Part shown: positions 40,574 to 49,659 of the stretch, in pieces
Numbering within the stretch: position 1 is the stretch's first letter
Layout of the letters: each line of letters opens with the position of its first letter
NCBI GenBank assembly: GCA_037178625.1
Contig: CM074141.1
Span: 1,426,001-1,490,000, forward strand
Direction of reading: 5' to 3'
DNA: 64,000 nucleotides
DNA from: Skeletonema tropicum
Taxonomy: Eukaryota > Bacillariophyta > Thalassiosirophyceae > Thalassiosirales > Thalassiosiraceae
Made by a program: the position numbers and the translations under genes
The notes under the pieces: generated by a model
Databases searched by the model: none
What the model was told of the DNA's origin: nothing
The model's input: the letters and a program-made list of their open reading frames with translations, nothing else

Positions 40574-40953
40574 GGTGGTTGGTGTTATTGTTGAGATATT
40601 ATGAGTAATATTTACTGATGGAAGCCGCTTTATTCACTGTGATTACTCTCTTCCATGCCCATGCATTCAACTGATATTGTCGGCATAGGCATTGCTGTCG
40701 TTACAACGGCACGCACACACGCGCCCAGAGTCATTTTGTACACATGATTGAAGGGGCTTTTGCTTCTCGCTTTTCTTAGAGGGCTCCTCGCCGCATTTGC
40801 ATCATTCACTGCAATGCCGTCTACTTAAGTATATACTGCCGTCCGCAACGCAAGACGCAAGTGCATGATCATAGTCATAGCTGATTGATGCCAACATTCC
40901 ACCTTCCTTATGCATGCATAATGCTATGCCGGTGCTATTTAAGTAGCATTAAC
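40574..40953. promoter_or_regulatory. Divergent intergenic region
   Basis: 380 bp between the AAA ATPase and sideroflexin-like genes. It includes a (CA/CG)-rich stretch near 40708-40725. No specific element is recognised. Confidence 0.3.
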
Positions 40954-42522
40954 ATGAAGAAAGCGCAACTCAGATCATCATCATCATCTGCTGCAGCAAT
41001 GGTGGCGGTAGCCGCAGCTATCACCATCTTGATGCTTTCAGATTGCAACATCAACATCAAGGTAAATGCATTTTCAACGAACAAAGTTACAAGGAACAAG
41101 AGTGCACAACATTCCACCAGAACACGCTCCTCATTACAAGTATTCGAAATCGAACAACAACAATCTCTACCAAACACTAACAAAGCTGTAAGTAGCACCA
41201 ATAATAGCGTGCGGCCAGTATTACCAATTGCACAACGAACACGCGTTCAGGGTGTACTTGCTCTCATTGCAATCATCACTGCATCCAACAATGGACTACA
41301 ATTCCAAGCTGTACCTATTGGTGAATCATTGTTTGCATTAGCCGCCAGTATTTTCTTGGTGAGTGGTGCGACTGATGCAGTGGAGAGAATGACTGCTACT
41401 ATGTCATCATCATCATCATCATCTGATGGCAATAAGGAAGGCACAATAAATACAGCCATTAATATACCACCTTATAATGAGAATGGAGAACGATATGATC
41501 AAAGTACCTTCATTGGACGATATTGCAAAATGCTATTGGCATGTGATCCACGGTTGCTACTATATACAGAAGAAGAAGTGCGCCAATATCACAAGTTGGC
41601 CTATGTCGACTATCATGAAGTAAGATCCAATGCAATAATAATGAACGGAGAAGAAAAAGATGCGACATCATACTACTCATTGGGAGAAACCGATCGACTT
41701 TTATGGGAAGCGAAACGTATCGCAGATTCGGCACTCCATCCAACGACACAAGAGTGGATTCCACGACCATGTCGAATGAGTGGGTATTTACCCTTCAATG
41801 GTCCAATTTGCATTGCCATGATTTCGGTCCAAAGTACCTTTCCATTGTTGTTTTGGAGTTGGATGAATCAGAGTCAGAATGCATTGGTGAATTATTTCAA
41901 TGGACCCAAAAGTAATAGTGCAAAAAATGATAATGACGATGCAGATGCAACAACAACAACAATAGCGGCGATAGATGAGACACTCTTCACTAGCTATTCT
42001 TTAGCCGTGGTATCCGCACTACTAGTTGCCTTTGGTCTTGCAACCTACATCCAAACAAACTTCTCAGGCGAGTTGCGGTTAGAACTGTTACGTTTCATAG
42101 CCTTCCCATCCGCAGTGATTGCGTCTAGTCTCAATTGCTACATTATACGGAGCCCAGAGATTGACACAGGCGTACCATTGCTCAATAACGAGCTTGATAC
42201 TGTACTACCCGGTGAAACGTCACGTGCAGCTGCCAAACGAGGAGTATACTCCACCACAGCATCACGGGCAGTGTTACAAATGCCAACGTACTTCATCCCA
42301 CCCTTACTTTTAGACACAGTCACGCCATTGAAACAGTTTTTGGTGGATAACCCTCTCATGGTGGTTCCTGTGACTACGTTTCTGTTATTGGTTAGCTTTG
42401 GAATTGGTTTGCCAGCGGCTGTTGGATTGTTCCCTCAAGTGAGTAGTATCAAGGTGGAGGATGTGGAAGAAAAGTTTCGAGGTCTTGGTTATGAGGAGTT
42501 TTACTACAATAAAGGATTATAA
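40954..42522 (+). CDS. Sideroflexin-like membrane carrier with a plastid-type presequence
   Basis: 522 aa from the ATG at 40954; in-frame ATGs at 40888 and 40921 are possible but would mask the signal peptide. Sideroflexin hallmarks: FIGRYCKMLLACDPRLLLYT, LLWEAKRIADSALHPTT, RPCRMSGYLPFNGPI, FWSWMNQSQNALVNYFN, LLRFIAFPSAVIASSLNCYI and a C-terminal GIGLPAAVGLFPQ. Sideroflexins are mitochondrial inner-membrane carriers (SFXN1 moves serine) of about 320 aa. This one has ~190 extra N-terminal residues: a hydrophobic signal-like helix, then VNAFSTNKVTRN, which fits the diatom F-containing plastid cleavage motif, and two further hydrophobic segments. An Asp/Ala/Thr-rich insert (~325-345) lies between transmembrane regions. 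Plastid location is inferred. Confidence 0.85.
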   Translation: MKKAQLRSSSSSAAAMVAVAAAITILMLSDCNINIKVNAFSTNKVTRNKSAQHSTRTRSSLQVFEIEQQQSLPNTNKAVSSTNNSVRPVLPIAQRTRVQGVLALIAIITASNNGLQFQAVPIGESLFALAASIFLVSGATDAVERMTATMSSSSSSSDGNKEGTINTAINIPPYNENGERYDQSTFIGRYCKMLLACDPRLLLYTEEEVRQYHKLAYVDYHEVRSNAIIMNGEEKDATSYYSLGETDRLLWEAKRIADSALHPTTQEWIPRPCRMSGYLPFNGPICIAMISVQSTFPLLFWSWMNQSQNALVNYFNGPKSNSAKNDNDDADATTTTIAAIDETLFTSYSLAVVSALLVAFGLATYIQTNFSGELRLELLRFIAFPSAVIASSLNCYIIRSPEIDTGVPLLNNELDTVLPGETSRAAAKRGVYSTTASRAVLQMPTYFIPPLLLDTVTPLKQFLVDNPLMVVPVTTFLLLVSFGIGLPAAVGLFPQVSSIKVEDVEEKFRGLGYEEFYYNKGL

Positions 42523-42569
42523 CATCTCTTTGTATATACCATATGTGCTGACAAAGATGTGTGTATGAA

Positions 42570-43319
42570 TTACGCCCACCATAATCGAGGCACCGATGGA
42601 GTGATACTTGACACTACACCCCATCTCGATGGTGGCCATATTATTCGCTCTGCAATTCCCTCCACCAAGTTTTTACATACAGGGCCATATGTTCGACTAT
42701 CTATCGATTTGCAATACGTATTATTGGTGTTACTGATCCTTGCAGAAGAGGAAGTGTCTTGTTCATTAATTTCATCATCCTTGCCTTCCCCCTCGCCATT
42801 ATTATCACCCTCCACCCACAGCGCATAACTTGGAACTCGTTCCACCCTATGCCAATTTTCTCTCGGTCGAACAATTTGCCCTCCCAATCCCACCACCCTC
42901 TTCACTCGATATTCACTCGCAGGATACTTGTCTGCATCAGGCGCACGAAACACCACCACAGCCCCCAATTGATGTATCGTCGGTGGATGCAAATACGTAT
43001 ACCCCACATTATTTTCCCCAATGGGCCGTCCCGACTGGGCATCATGTGCAATCACACGTATCGCAGTCTGATGGGCTTCCTCTTCCTCATAGGAGGAGTA
43101 GGAGGAAGATGTCCAGCGCTTCCAATCGAGATGCGGAAAGAAATCTGCTTTACGGACTAGTAAGATGTCACCGTCTTGTAGAGCTGGTTCCATGGATGAT
43201 CCTTGGACGCGGTAGAGGGAGTAGAATGTGTCGGATATGAATTTCGCGGGTGGGAGGATAAGGGCTATGCTGGTTAGGCATCGGCGTAATAATGATGATG
43301 ATGATGATGTTGTGTTCAT
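42570..43319 (-). CDS. IMP2: Mitochondrial inner-membrane peptidase subunit 2-like (S26 signal peptidase)
   Basis: 249 aa. The catalytic Ser is in GSSMEP (Ser42) and the catalytic Lys in YRVKRVVGLGG (Lys140). The C-terminal part has YALWVEGDN, SRTYGPVCKNLVEGIA and IIWPPSRWG, the IMP2/IMMP2L signature rather than that of thylakoidal or ER peptidases. A hydrophobic helix precedes the Ser (residues ~14-37). Inserts rich in Ser/Glu (~70-82) and Asn/Asp/Glu (~172-190) lengthen it beyond the usual ~175 aa. It would remove inner-membrane sorting signals from intermembrane-space proteins. Convergent with the sideroflexin-like gene, 47 bp apart. Confidence 0.88.
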   Translation of the reverse strand: MNTTSSSSSLLRRCLTSIALILPPAKFISDTFYSLYRVQGSSMEPALQDGDILLVRKADFFPHLDWKRWTSSSYSSYEEEEAHQTAIRVIAHDAQSGRPIGENNVGYTYLHPPTIHQLGAVVVFRAPDADKYPASEYRVKRVVGLGGQIVRPRENWHRVERVPSYALWVEGDNNGEGEGKDDEINEQDTSSSARISNTNNTYCKSIDSRTYGPVCKNLVEGIAERIIWPPSRWGVVSSITPSVPRLWWA

Positions 43320-43495
43320 TATTGTAATTGTACGATGATGTGTGTCGTGACTATCTCTTCATATGCACCTCTGGCTTTTGGTAGATATGTAGGGTGGATA
43401 ATAGGGGGGAGGATAAGGTTTAGGTTATGCCGGACACACCCCTCTCGACGTTTCGCACCGCGACAAAACTACGCGGTAACGGCTTCTGGCGATGG

Positions 43496-43621
43496 AGAGA
43501 CAGAAATTTCTGCCTCTTTTTGGATGGGAGCTGATCCTCAGCCATCCACTTGAAGTTGGGAAAGCAGAAACTGTCTTTTCGTCACTGTGACTTTTACTGA
43601 TGAAAGGCCTTTCCCTTCTAG
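43496..43621 (+). repeat. Left copy of a ~100-bp inverted dispersed repeat
   Basis: GGGAGCTGATCCTCAG...AAAGGCCTTTCCCTTCTAG at 43526-43621 is the reverse complement of 50654-50751 with few differences. The flanking CAGAAATTTC is also shared. The repeat ends in a pyrimidine-rich stretch plus TAG that looks like a splice acceptor. Confidence 0.85.
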
Positions 43622-43779
43622 AAATCTGAAGAATGTGAATGCCGCTCTGTCTTCTCTTTCTCTCTTTCTTTCAAGTATACCCCAGCCCAATGTTTTTCCG
43701 TTGAAAATTCAACCGTCAGCAATCGGCTGGATCTTGTGTGTCTATGAATCGTTGAATCTTGTCCACAGCGTAGGCACTA

Positions 43780-44415
43780 CAGTCGTACGGTTATTTTGAC
43801 ACACGCTTATTTTGACATTACAGTTATTTTGACACAGCAGCAGAGAACACTACCTTCTCTTATCGCTGGCTTCCCCGCTTCTCCCGAGGAGGGAGAAGAG
43901 GCAGCTCAGCCACACAAACCACCATGACCATGACCATGACATATCAAAGATTCGTCCGAGACACCATTGCTGCTTGCAGAGGCAGCATTAGACGCAATCA
44001 AGAAACTCCGTGAGAATGAGAATGCGGGTTCAGAGGAGGACGACGAGAATGACGACGAGGATGATGATGCAGATGCACGGTACAATATCTTCTTCAATTC
44101 ATTTGGTCATCTACGCTCTCGTAACGTCGAATTGATTATGGTCTTAAACAGCAAATCTGATGAATTGGTGAAAGATTTATCGTTGACTCTGGAACAACTG
44201 AAATTGACGTGGGAGCATGAAGACTTCTAAATATGTAAGCAACCTTGCTTTGTCTCCTCCTTTGTCCTTTGTCTGAAACCTATGTACATACCTATGTACT
44301 GGTATTTAAGCTTATGTACCGATGCCTATTTACTTGCTACACGGATGTTTTGACAAGTACGGTTATTTTGACACGCTGAGCCAGAACACAGTGTGTCAAA
44401 ATAACTGTACGACTG
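43780..44415 (+). mobile_element. pogo-like non-autonomous element (636 bp)
   Basis: Begins CAGTCGTACGGTTATTTTGA and ends with the near-reverse-complement TCAAAATAACTGTACGACTG; flanked by TA on both sides (43778-43779 and 44416-44417). The left ~160 bp match the start and the right ~475 bp match the end of the neighbouring element at 44418-47223, joined at a CAT microhomology near 43940. It is therefore an internal-deletion derivative. It keeps an 87-codon C-terminal fragment of the element's ORF (to 44230). Confidence 0.9.
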
Positions 44416-44417
44416 TA

Positions 44418-47223
44418 CAGTCGTCGTACGGTTATTTTGACACACGCTTATTTTGACATTACAGTTATTTTGACACAGCAGCAGAGAACACTACCTTCTC
44501 TTATCGCTGGCTTCCCCGCTTCTCCCGAGGAGGGAGAAGAGGCAGCTCAGCCACACAAACCACCATGACCATGACCATGACATTACCATACACAATACTT
44601 ACACAATACAGCGAGACAAATTAATAAAGTAAACGACAATGAGTGCTGCTAGATGTGCTGCGGGCGATTATTGCGACATGGAAGGCCTCCCCTTGCCGCC
44701 TGAAGGCAGCAGGGATTCGAGACACTTTTGTCTTCGTTGCGGACATCAGAAGCATGCGCCGTGTGGGCACCAATTTGATGATTTGCGAGGTAACGAAGAA
44801 GAATACAAAGATATCCTTGATGTCATTGCGCCTAAAAAGGATGGTGATCGACCTAATCCTAAGCCAGCGGGGAAAAAAGGTCCGCAACTTGAAATTTGTT
44901 TTAACTGTGTTCATCAAATCCGGTCATCGACAACAACACCGGCAGCTGCACCCGCACCCTCACCTATGCCCGTCGAAACTCCAGCCACCACCACCACCAC
45001 GAACTCTTCGGTCCAAACCACAGCGAGAAGTTCAGCGTCAGCAAATGCAGCAGATGTTTCAGCGGCAGCCGCTCCTTTGCCTTCCTCTACCGCTTCCGCT
45101 GCAAAGAAAAGTAATGGAGGAGGTGTCGTTGACTTAACTGCCGATGCACCAAAGAAGAAGAAATCAAAGCAAACAAAACTAAAGCCCCCTTCTGGAGGAA
45201 AAAGAAAGGAGAAGCCGCCGAAGCCAAGGAAGGAGCGAACAAATTATTCAATTCAAAAAAGGCTTGAGATATTGGAGTACAAAGCTAAATATGGTGGTGG
45301 GCCAGCTGTGAGGAAATATAAGTGTTCCAGACAAAATCTTAGTTATTGGGAGCAGCAAAAAGCGGAATACTTGAACGTGGTAAATCATAGCGGCAACAAA
45401 AATAGGATCGTGAAAAACGATCCATTGTTGCGAATAAAAATTGGTATCAGTGCGTTCTATGAACTCAATAAAACGATGCCAAAAGATTGTCAGATAAACA
45501 TTACAGGTAAGTTGGAGTCATGAATTAATCTTGGATGCAACACATGAAATATCCGTCGAACCTGACACATATGCCTTCTTTACACATTTTCAGGCGAGGT
45601 GATATCTGCTCGAGCTATTGTGATTAGAGATCGTCTTCTTGAGATACATGCGGAATCGAACTTTTTGACTGATCATGAAGTGACGCAGATGAAGAAATGC
45701 ACATTCTCTCAAAGCTGGAGCAACAAGCTAGCTAGAAGCAATGGGTGGAAAAGCAAAAAATTGCATGCAAACATTCGACGATCGAGAACATCGACGCAGT
45801 CAGGCAAAGGGAATGGCTGCTGGAACCAAGGGCTTGGATGAGGGACACCATCCTCACTTACGAGATGCAATGGATATCCTTTATAAGGTTTGGGAAGAAG
45901 TGAAGCCAGAGGCTGTTAAGAAGTGTTGGATTAAGTCTCAACTGATTGGTCGAGACGATATCACTAGTTTATCTGCGATCGCTCCTGGAAACGATAGTGT
46001 CGATAGTGAAGCAGTTGCTGATGCTGCCACGACTACTGATGCGGATGGTGATGTCAATATGGAGCCAGAAGTCGTTGCAGCGGCTGGAGATGATAGTGAG
46101 ACTTCTGATGGCGATGATGCTGAAATGGAACGACTCTACGAGTTGGCGAACCAGTTTGCCAAAGACAACAACGATCGGCAACGTTGTCTGGACAACATGT
46201 CGGACTACGATGTCATGATTAACGAACTAGTAATGACCATGAAGAGTACACCACCAGAAGATGCCCAGAAGATGATGCGTGATTGGATGAATATGGAGGA
46301 GAATGATTACTGCAGAGAGTTGCAGAGGGAAGAAGTTTCAGAACTTCTGGAGGACTGTGATTTGTTGCTTGATTTGCAGAACGAGGATGATGAGATTGAT
46401 GACGCCGAAGGCGAGGTAGAGGATCAGCAAGCGCCAAAAGTGCCTCCTAAAGCAGAACGACTTAGGGAAATGGCAGCACAAGTGAAGCAACTTTCCATCG
46501 AAGTTGACGGATTTGAGGAAGAAATCTTTGCTGAGGTCTTTGGTGAGGACTTTGCGCAGGATTTAAGTGATTTGTCAAACATTTTCTTGTCAAAGTGTCG
46601 CCTTTTCGAAGCGAAAAAGTTGGAGAAGAAGCTTGCAGGCAATAAGTTGCGACAACCGAATGTGGCGCCATACTTTAGGGTTCAGAAAGCTGCATCCAAG
46701 CCTTACTCACGGCACGACAATGCGTATTGGTTATTGGATCAATGTAAAAAGCATATCAAAGATTCGTCCGAGACACCATTGCTGCTTGCAGAGGCAGCAT
46801 TAGACGCAATCAAGAAACTCCGTGAGAATGAGAATGCGGGTTCAGAGGAGGACGACGAGAATGACGACGAGGATGATGATGCAGATGCACGGTACAATAT
46901 CTTCTTCAATTCATTTGGTCATCTACGCTCTCGTAACGTCGAATTGATTATGGTCTTAAACAGCAAATCTGATGAATTGGTGAAAGATTTATCGTTGACT
47001 CTGGAACAACTGAAATTGACGTGGGAGCATGAAGACTTCTAAATATGTAAGCAACCTTGCTTTGTCTCCTCCTTTGTCTGAAACCTATGTACATACCTAT
47101 GTACTGGTATTTAAGCTTATGTACCGATGCCTATTTACTTGCTACACGGATGTTTTGACAAGTACGGTTATTTTGACACGCTGAGCCAGAACACAGTGTG
47201 TCAAAATAACTGTACGACGACTG
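44418..47223 (+). mobile_element. pogo-like element (2.8 kb) without a DDE domain
   Basis: Terminal inverted repeats start CAGTCGTCGTACGGTTATTT and end AAAATAACTGTACGACGACTG. TA target duplications lie at 44416-44417 (shared with the smaller element) and 47224-47225. The ends contain several copies of GGTTATTTTGACAC-like motifs in both orientations, as expected of transposase binding sites. The gene inside has CENP-B/pogo DNA-binding parts and a C-terminal part but lacks the catalytic DDE segment, so the element is non-autonomous. Confidence 0.88.
44639..47042 (+). pseudogene. pogo-like transposase remnant: DNA-binding plus acidic tail, no DDE
   Basis: Exon 1 44639-45506, intron 45507-45593 (87 bp, GTAAGT...TTTCAG), exon 2 from 45594. 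The N-terminus has Cys/His pairs (FCLRCGHQKHAPCGH, ICFNCVHQ). A Ser/Ala/Thr linker and Lys-rich stretch precede a psq-like helix-turn-helix (KRLEILEYKAKYGGGPAVRK) and a CENP-B-type HTH (FSQSWSNKLARSNGWKSKK). The frame then changes by one base near 45740-45830 and resumes with AMDILYKVWEEVKPEAVKKC, typical of the sequence just after a pogo DDE core. About 200 catalytic residues are thus absent. A long acidic C-terminal part follows (to 47042). Could be a decayed gene or a repressor-like product if the frame break is an error. Confidence 0.7.
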
Positions 47224-47225
47224 TA

Positions 47226-47612
47226 CTGCCGCATGCAGTTGAGCTGGGCAAGGCTTTATGATGGCAAGAGTTCCGACAGATGTCACTGTGTGCGAGAGAG
47301 CCAGGGACGCTGCACGACAAATGTTCACCCCACAGCTCCCTGATCATCTTGCCTACTAGACTCAAAATCAAAAACATCGTCCTTTCCTACTCTGTCGCCA
47401 CCAACACCACTGCCCTCACCTCTTCTGCCACAACCCAGAACCACAAAACAGCAGCACACCACCCACAACAACACATCATGAAAAAGCACTATCATACCCC
47501 AAACACCGCACTTTCTATCATAATACTCAAGTGGGGGTCTTCTCCATCTTCCATCATGATTACTATCTTCTCCATCTTCCATCTCCTGCTCCATCTCTTT
47601 CTCTGAAATCTC
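47226..47612. other. Spacer between pogo-like and LINE elements
   Basis: About 390 bp, C/A-rich on the plus strand, without a supported gene. It ends with the left target-site duplication of the LINE. Confidence 0.4.
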
Positions 47613-49659
47613 CACACTAGAGCGTATCTGGGACACTGGACAGATCCCCACTCAAATGCTTTGGGTTGTGGTCGTTTTAATCCCCAAGGGTTCCGGGGGA
47701 TATCGGGGCATTGGACTACTTGACCCAATGTGGAAGGTAATTGAATGTCTTATTGACGATAGGTTGAATGAGATCCAGTTTCATGACTGCTTGCATGGCT
47801 TCGTGCGGAAGAGGGGCTGCGGCACAGCGGTCCTCGAGGCCAAGCTTTTGCAGCAGCTCACATATCTGCGGCAGACTCCCTTGTTCGGTGTCTTTATTGA
47901 TCTGAAGAAGGCGTATGATGCTATGGATAGGGACCGGTGCATTCAAATCTTGAAGGGATATGGGGCAGGGGACAAGGCTATGAGGCTGATTTGCAATTTT
48001 TGGGATGAGGCCTCGATGGTCTGCCGAGCGCAGGGTCGATATGGCCGGATCTTTAAGGCTGGCCGTGGGGTCACCCAGGGCGGCCCCCTGTCCCCAATGA
48101 TCTTCAACGTCATGGTAGATGCGATCGTCCGGGAATGGCTACGTCAGGTGCTGGGAGAGGAATATTCGCTGCCGGAGGTAGAGATAGATGGGATTGTCAG
48201 GCTTTTCACTGCATTGTTCTACGCGGATGATGGATACATTGCATCAACCGATGCAGAGCTTTTGCAACGATCTGTGGATGTTCTTACTGATTTATTTGAT
48301 CGGGTTGGCCTCAAGACCAACGTGTCAAAAACGAAAGTTATGACGTGTGTGGATGCGAGGATTAGGGTTCGGCAATCCGATGAGGTGTACTACAACACGC
48401 GGCATGGTTTCAGGACTAGAGAGGAGTGGAATCGGCGGCGGGTGGAGTGCGATAAATGTGGTATGGAACTATCTGCAGCCTCACTGAACTCGCATTTGGA
48501 GACGCAACACGGTGTGTTTCGATCAAGGGTGTTGAATCGGGACTTTCTATTGAATGATGGAGAGCCGGAGACATATACTGCGCATGCCAGCTTTGGCGGG
48601 AGTTTTTTCTGCCCTGTGCCAGCGTGCCAGGAAGCCACTGATTGTTTCAACACTGCGTGGGCTCTTCGTCGGCACTTCCGTGATCGTCACCCGCGGGACT
48701 ATGTGGACGTCGAGGGATCTGGAGTCTTCCCGAAGTGTCATCTCTGCAATATGCAGACTGACCCACGGAGGGCTGCCAGACACGAGAGGTCAGAGTTCTG
48801 TCGGACGGGGAGGGAGAGGATAGTGCAAACTAATGCGGCTATTGCAAACCAGCGGGCTCTTGAAGTTGGCTTCACGGCGTATGGAGAGGACCTCGAACGG
48901 GTGGAGGTGTTTAAGTATCTTGGTCGGCTCATGTCGATGGATGATACTGACACGCAGGCGATCCGGAGTAATCTGACCAAGACCCGCAAGGCGTGGAAAA
49001 TGATATCTCGTCTCCTGCGTAGCGAGAACATGAAACCCAGGGTTTGCGGTATGTTTTTTAAGGCAGTCGTGCAGGCAGTGCTTTTGTATGGGAGTGAGAC
49101 TTGGGTATTGACGGATTCGGCGTTGCGGTGTCTGGAAGGCTTCTATTATCGAGCTGCTTGCCGCATGGCACGCAGGAATCGACCTAAGAAGAACGAACGG
49201 ACTGGAGAGTGGAGGTATCCGGATAAGAAGGAGTTATTTGAGGAGGTTGGGCTGTATACTTTGACGGAGTACATCGAAAAGCGGAGAAAGACTATTGGGG
49301 CATACATCAGGGACCGCCCGATTCTGGATCTTTGTAGGGATGGTGAGAGACAACGTGGTACCAGCAAACACCGATGGTGGTGGGAGCAGCCATATGAGGC
49401 GGACCCGGAGAGGGAAGAGGATGCCTCTTCTATTGTATCTGGAGCCGCGTCTGAGGTGGAATCTCTGTTGTCTGTCGAGGATAGTGCATAAAGGGGTTGG
49501 CTAGCTGGATCTTCACGTGTGGGGTTTAGTATAGTCTTTTATTTCTATAACAGCAAGCGCCTAGGGGTTGCATGAGCACTGCCCGCGGACTTGTTAGTCC
49601 ATTCGTTGGGAAAGACGTGTAATGCCCGAAGGCCAAGTTACACACACACACTAGAGCGT
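47613..49659 (+). mobile_element. 5'-truncated LINE retrotransposon with 13-bp target-site duplication
   Basis: CACACTAGAGCGT occurs at 47613-47625 and again at 49647-49659, directly bracketing the insert 47626-49646. The left end starts in the middle of a reverse transcriptase ORF, and the right end is a 3' UTR finishing in (CA)n. This is the signature of target-primed reverse transcription with 5' truncation. GC content and codon use are richer than in neighbouring host genes. Confidence 0.9.
47626..49491 (+). CDS. LINE reverse transcriptase, N-terminally truncated
   Basis: The open frame continues upstream of the first ATG (47656) to the insertion boundary. RT blocks: VLIPKGSGGYRGIGLL, CLHGFVRKRGCGTAV, FGVFIDLKKAYDAMDR, GVTQGGPLSPMIFNVMVD and FYADDGYIA (catalytic Asp pair). 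C-terminal to the RT is a run of C2H2-like zinc motifs: ECDKCGMELSAASLNSHLET, FCPVPACQEATDCFN...LRRHFRDRH and CHLCNMQTDPRRAARH. A thumb-like segment with KYLGRLMSMDD and LLYGSETW follows. Endonuclease and earlier RT parts are missing, so the copy is dead on arrival. The multiple zinc fingers after the RT are notable. Confidence 0.88.
   Translation: MWDTGQIPTQMLWVVVVLIPKGSGGYRGIGLLDPMWKVIECLIDDRLNEIQFHDCLHGFVRKRGCGTAVLEAKLLQQLTYLRQTPLFGVFIDLKKAYDAMDRDRCIQILKGYGAGDKAMRLICNFWDEASMVCRAQGRYGRIFKAGRGVTQGGPLSPMIFNVMVDAIVREWLRQVLGEEYSLPEVEIDGIVRLFTALFYADDGYIASTDAELLQRSVDVLTDLFDRVGLKTNVSKTKVMTCVDARIRVRQSDEVYYNTRHGFRTREEWNRRRVECDKCGMELSAASLNSHLETQHGVFRSRVLNRDFLLNDGEPETYTAHASFGGSFFCPVPACQEATDCFNTAWALRRHFRDRHPRDYVDVEGSGVFPKCHLCNMQTDPRRAARHERSEFCRTGRERIVQTNAAIANQRALEVGFTAYGEDLERVEVFKYLGRLMSMDDTDTQAIRSNLTKTRKAWKMISRLLRSENMKPRVCGMFFKAVVQAVLLYGSETWVLTDSALRCLEGFYYRAACRMARRNRPKKNERTGEWRYPDKKELFEEVGLYTLTEYIEKRRKTIGAYIRDRPILDLCRDGERQRGTSKHRWWWEQPYEADPEREEDASSIVSGAASEVESLLSVEDSA

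Noticed and set aside
43780..47223. Direct repeats 43945-44400 and 46757-47200 as LTRs of a retroelement
   Set aside because: The outer ends are inverted with TA duplications, and the left copy is the 3' end of a separate, internally deleted DNA element.
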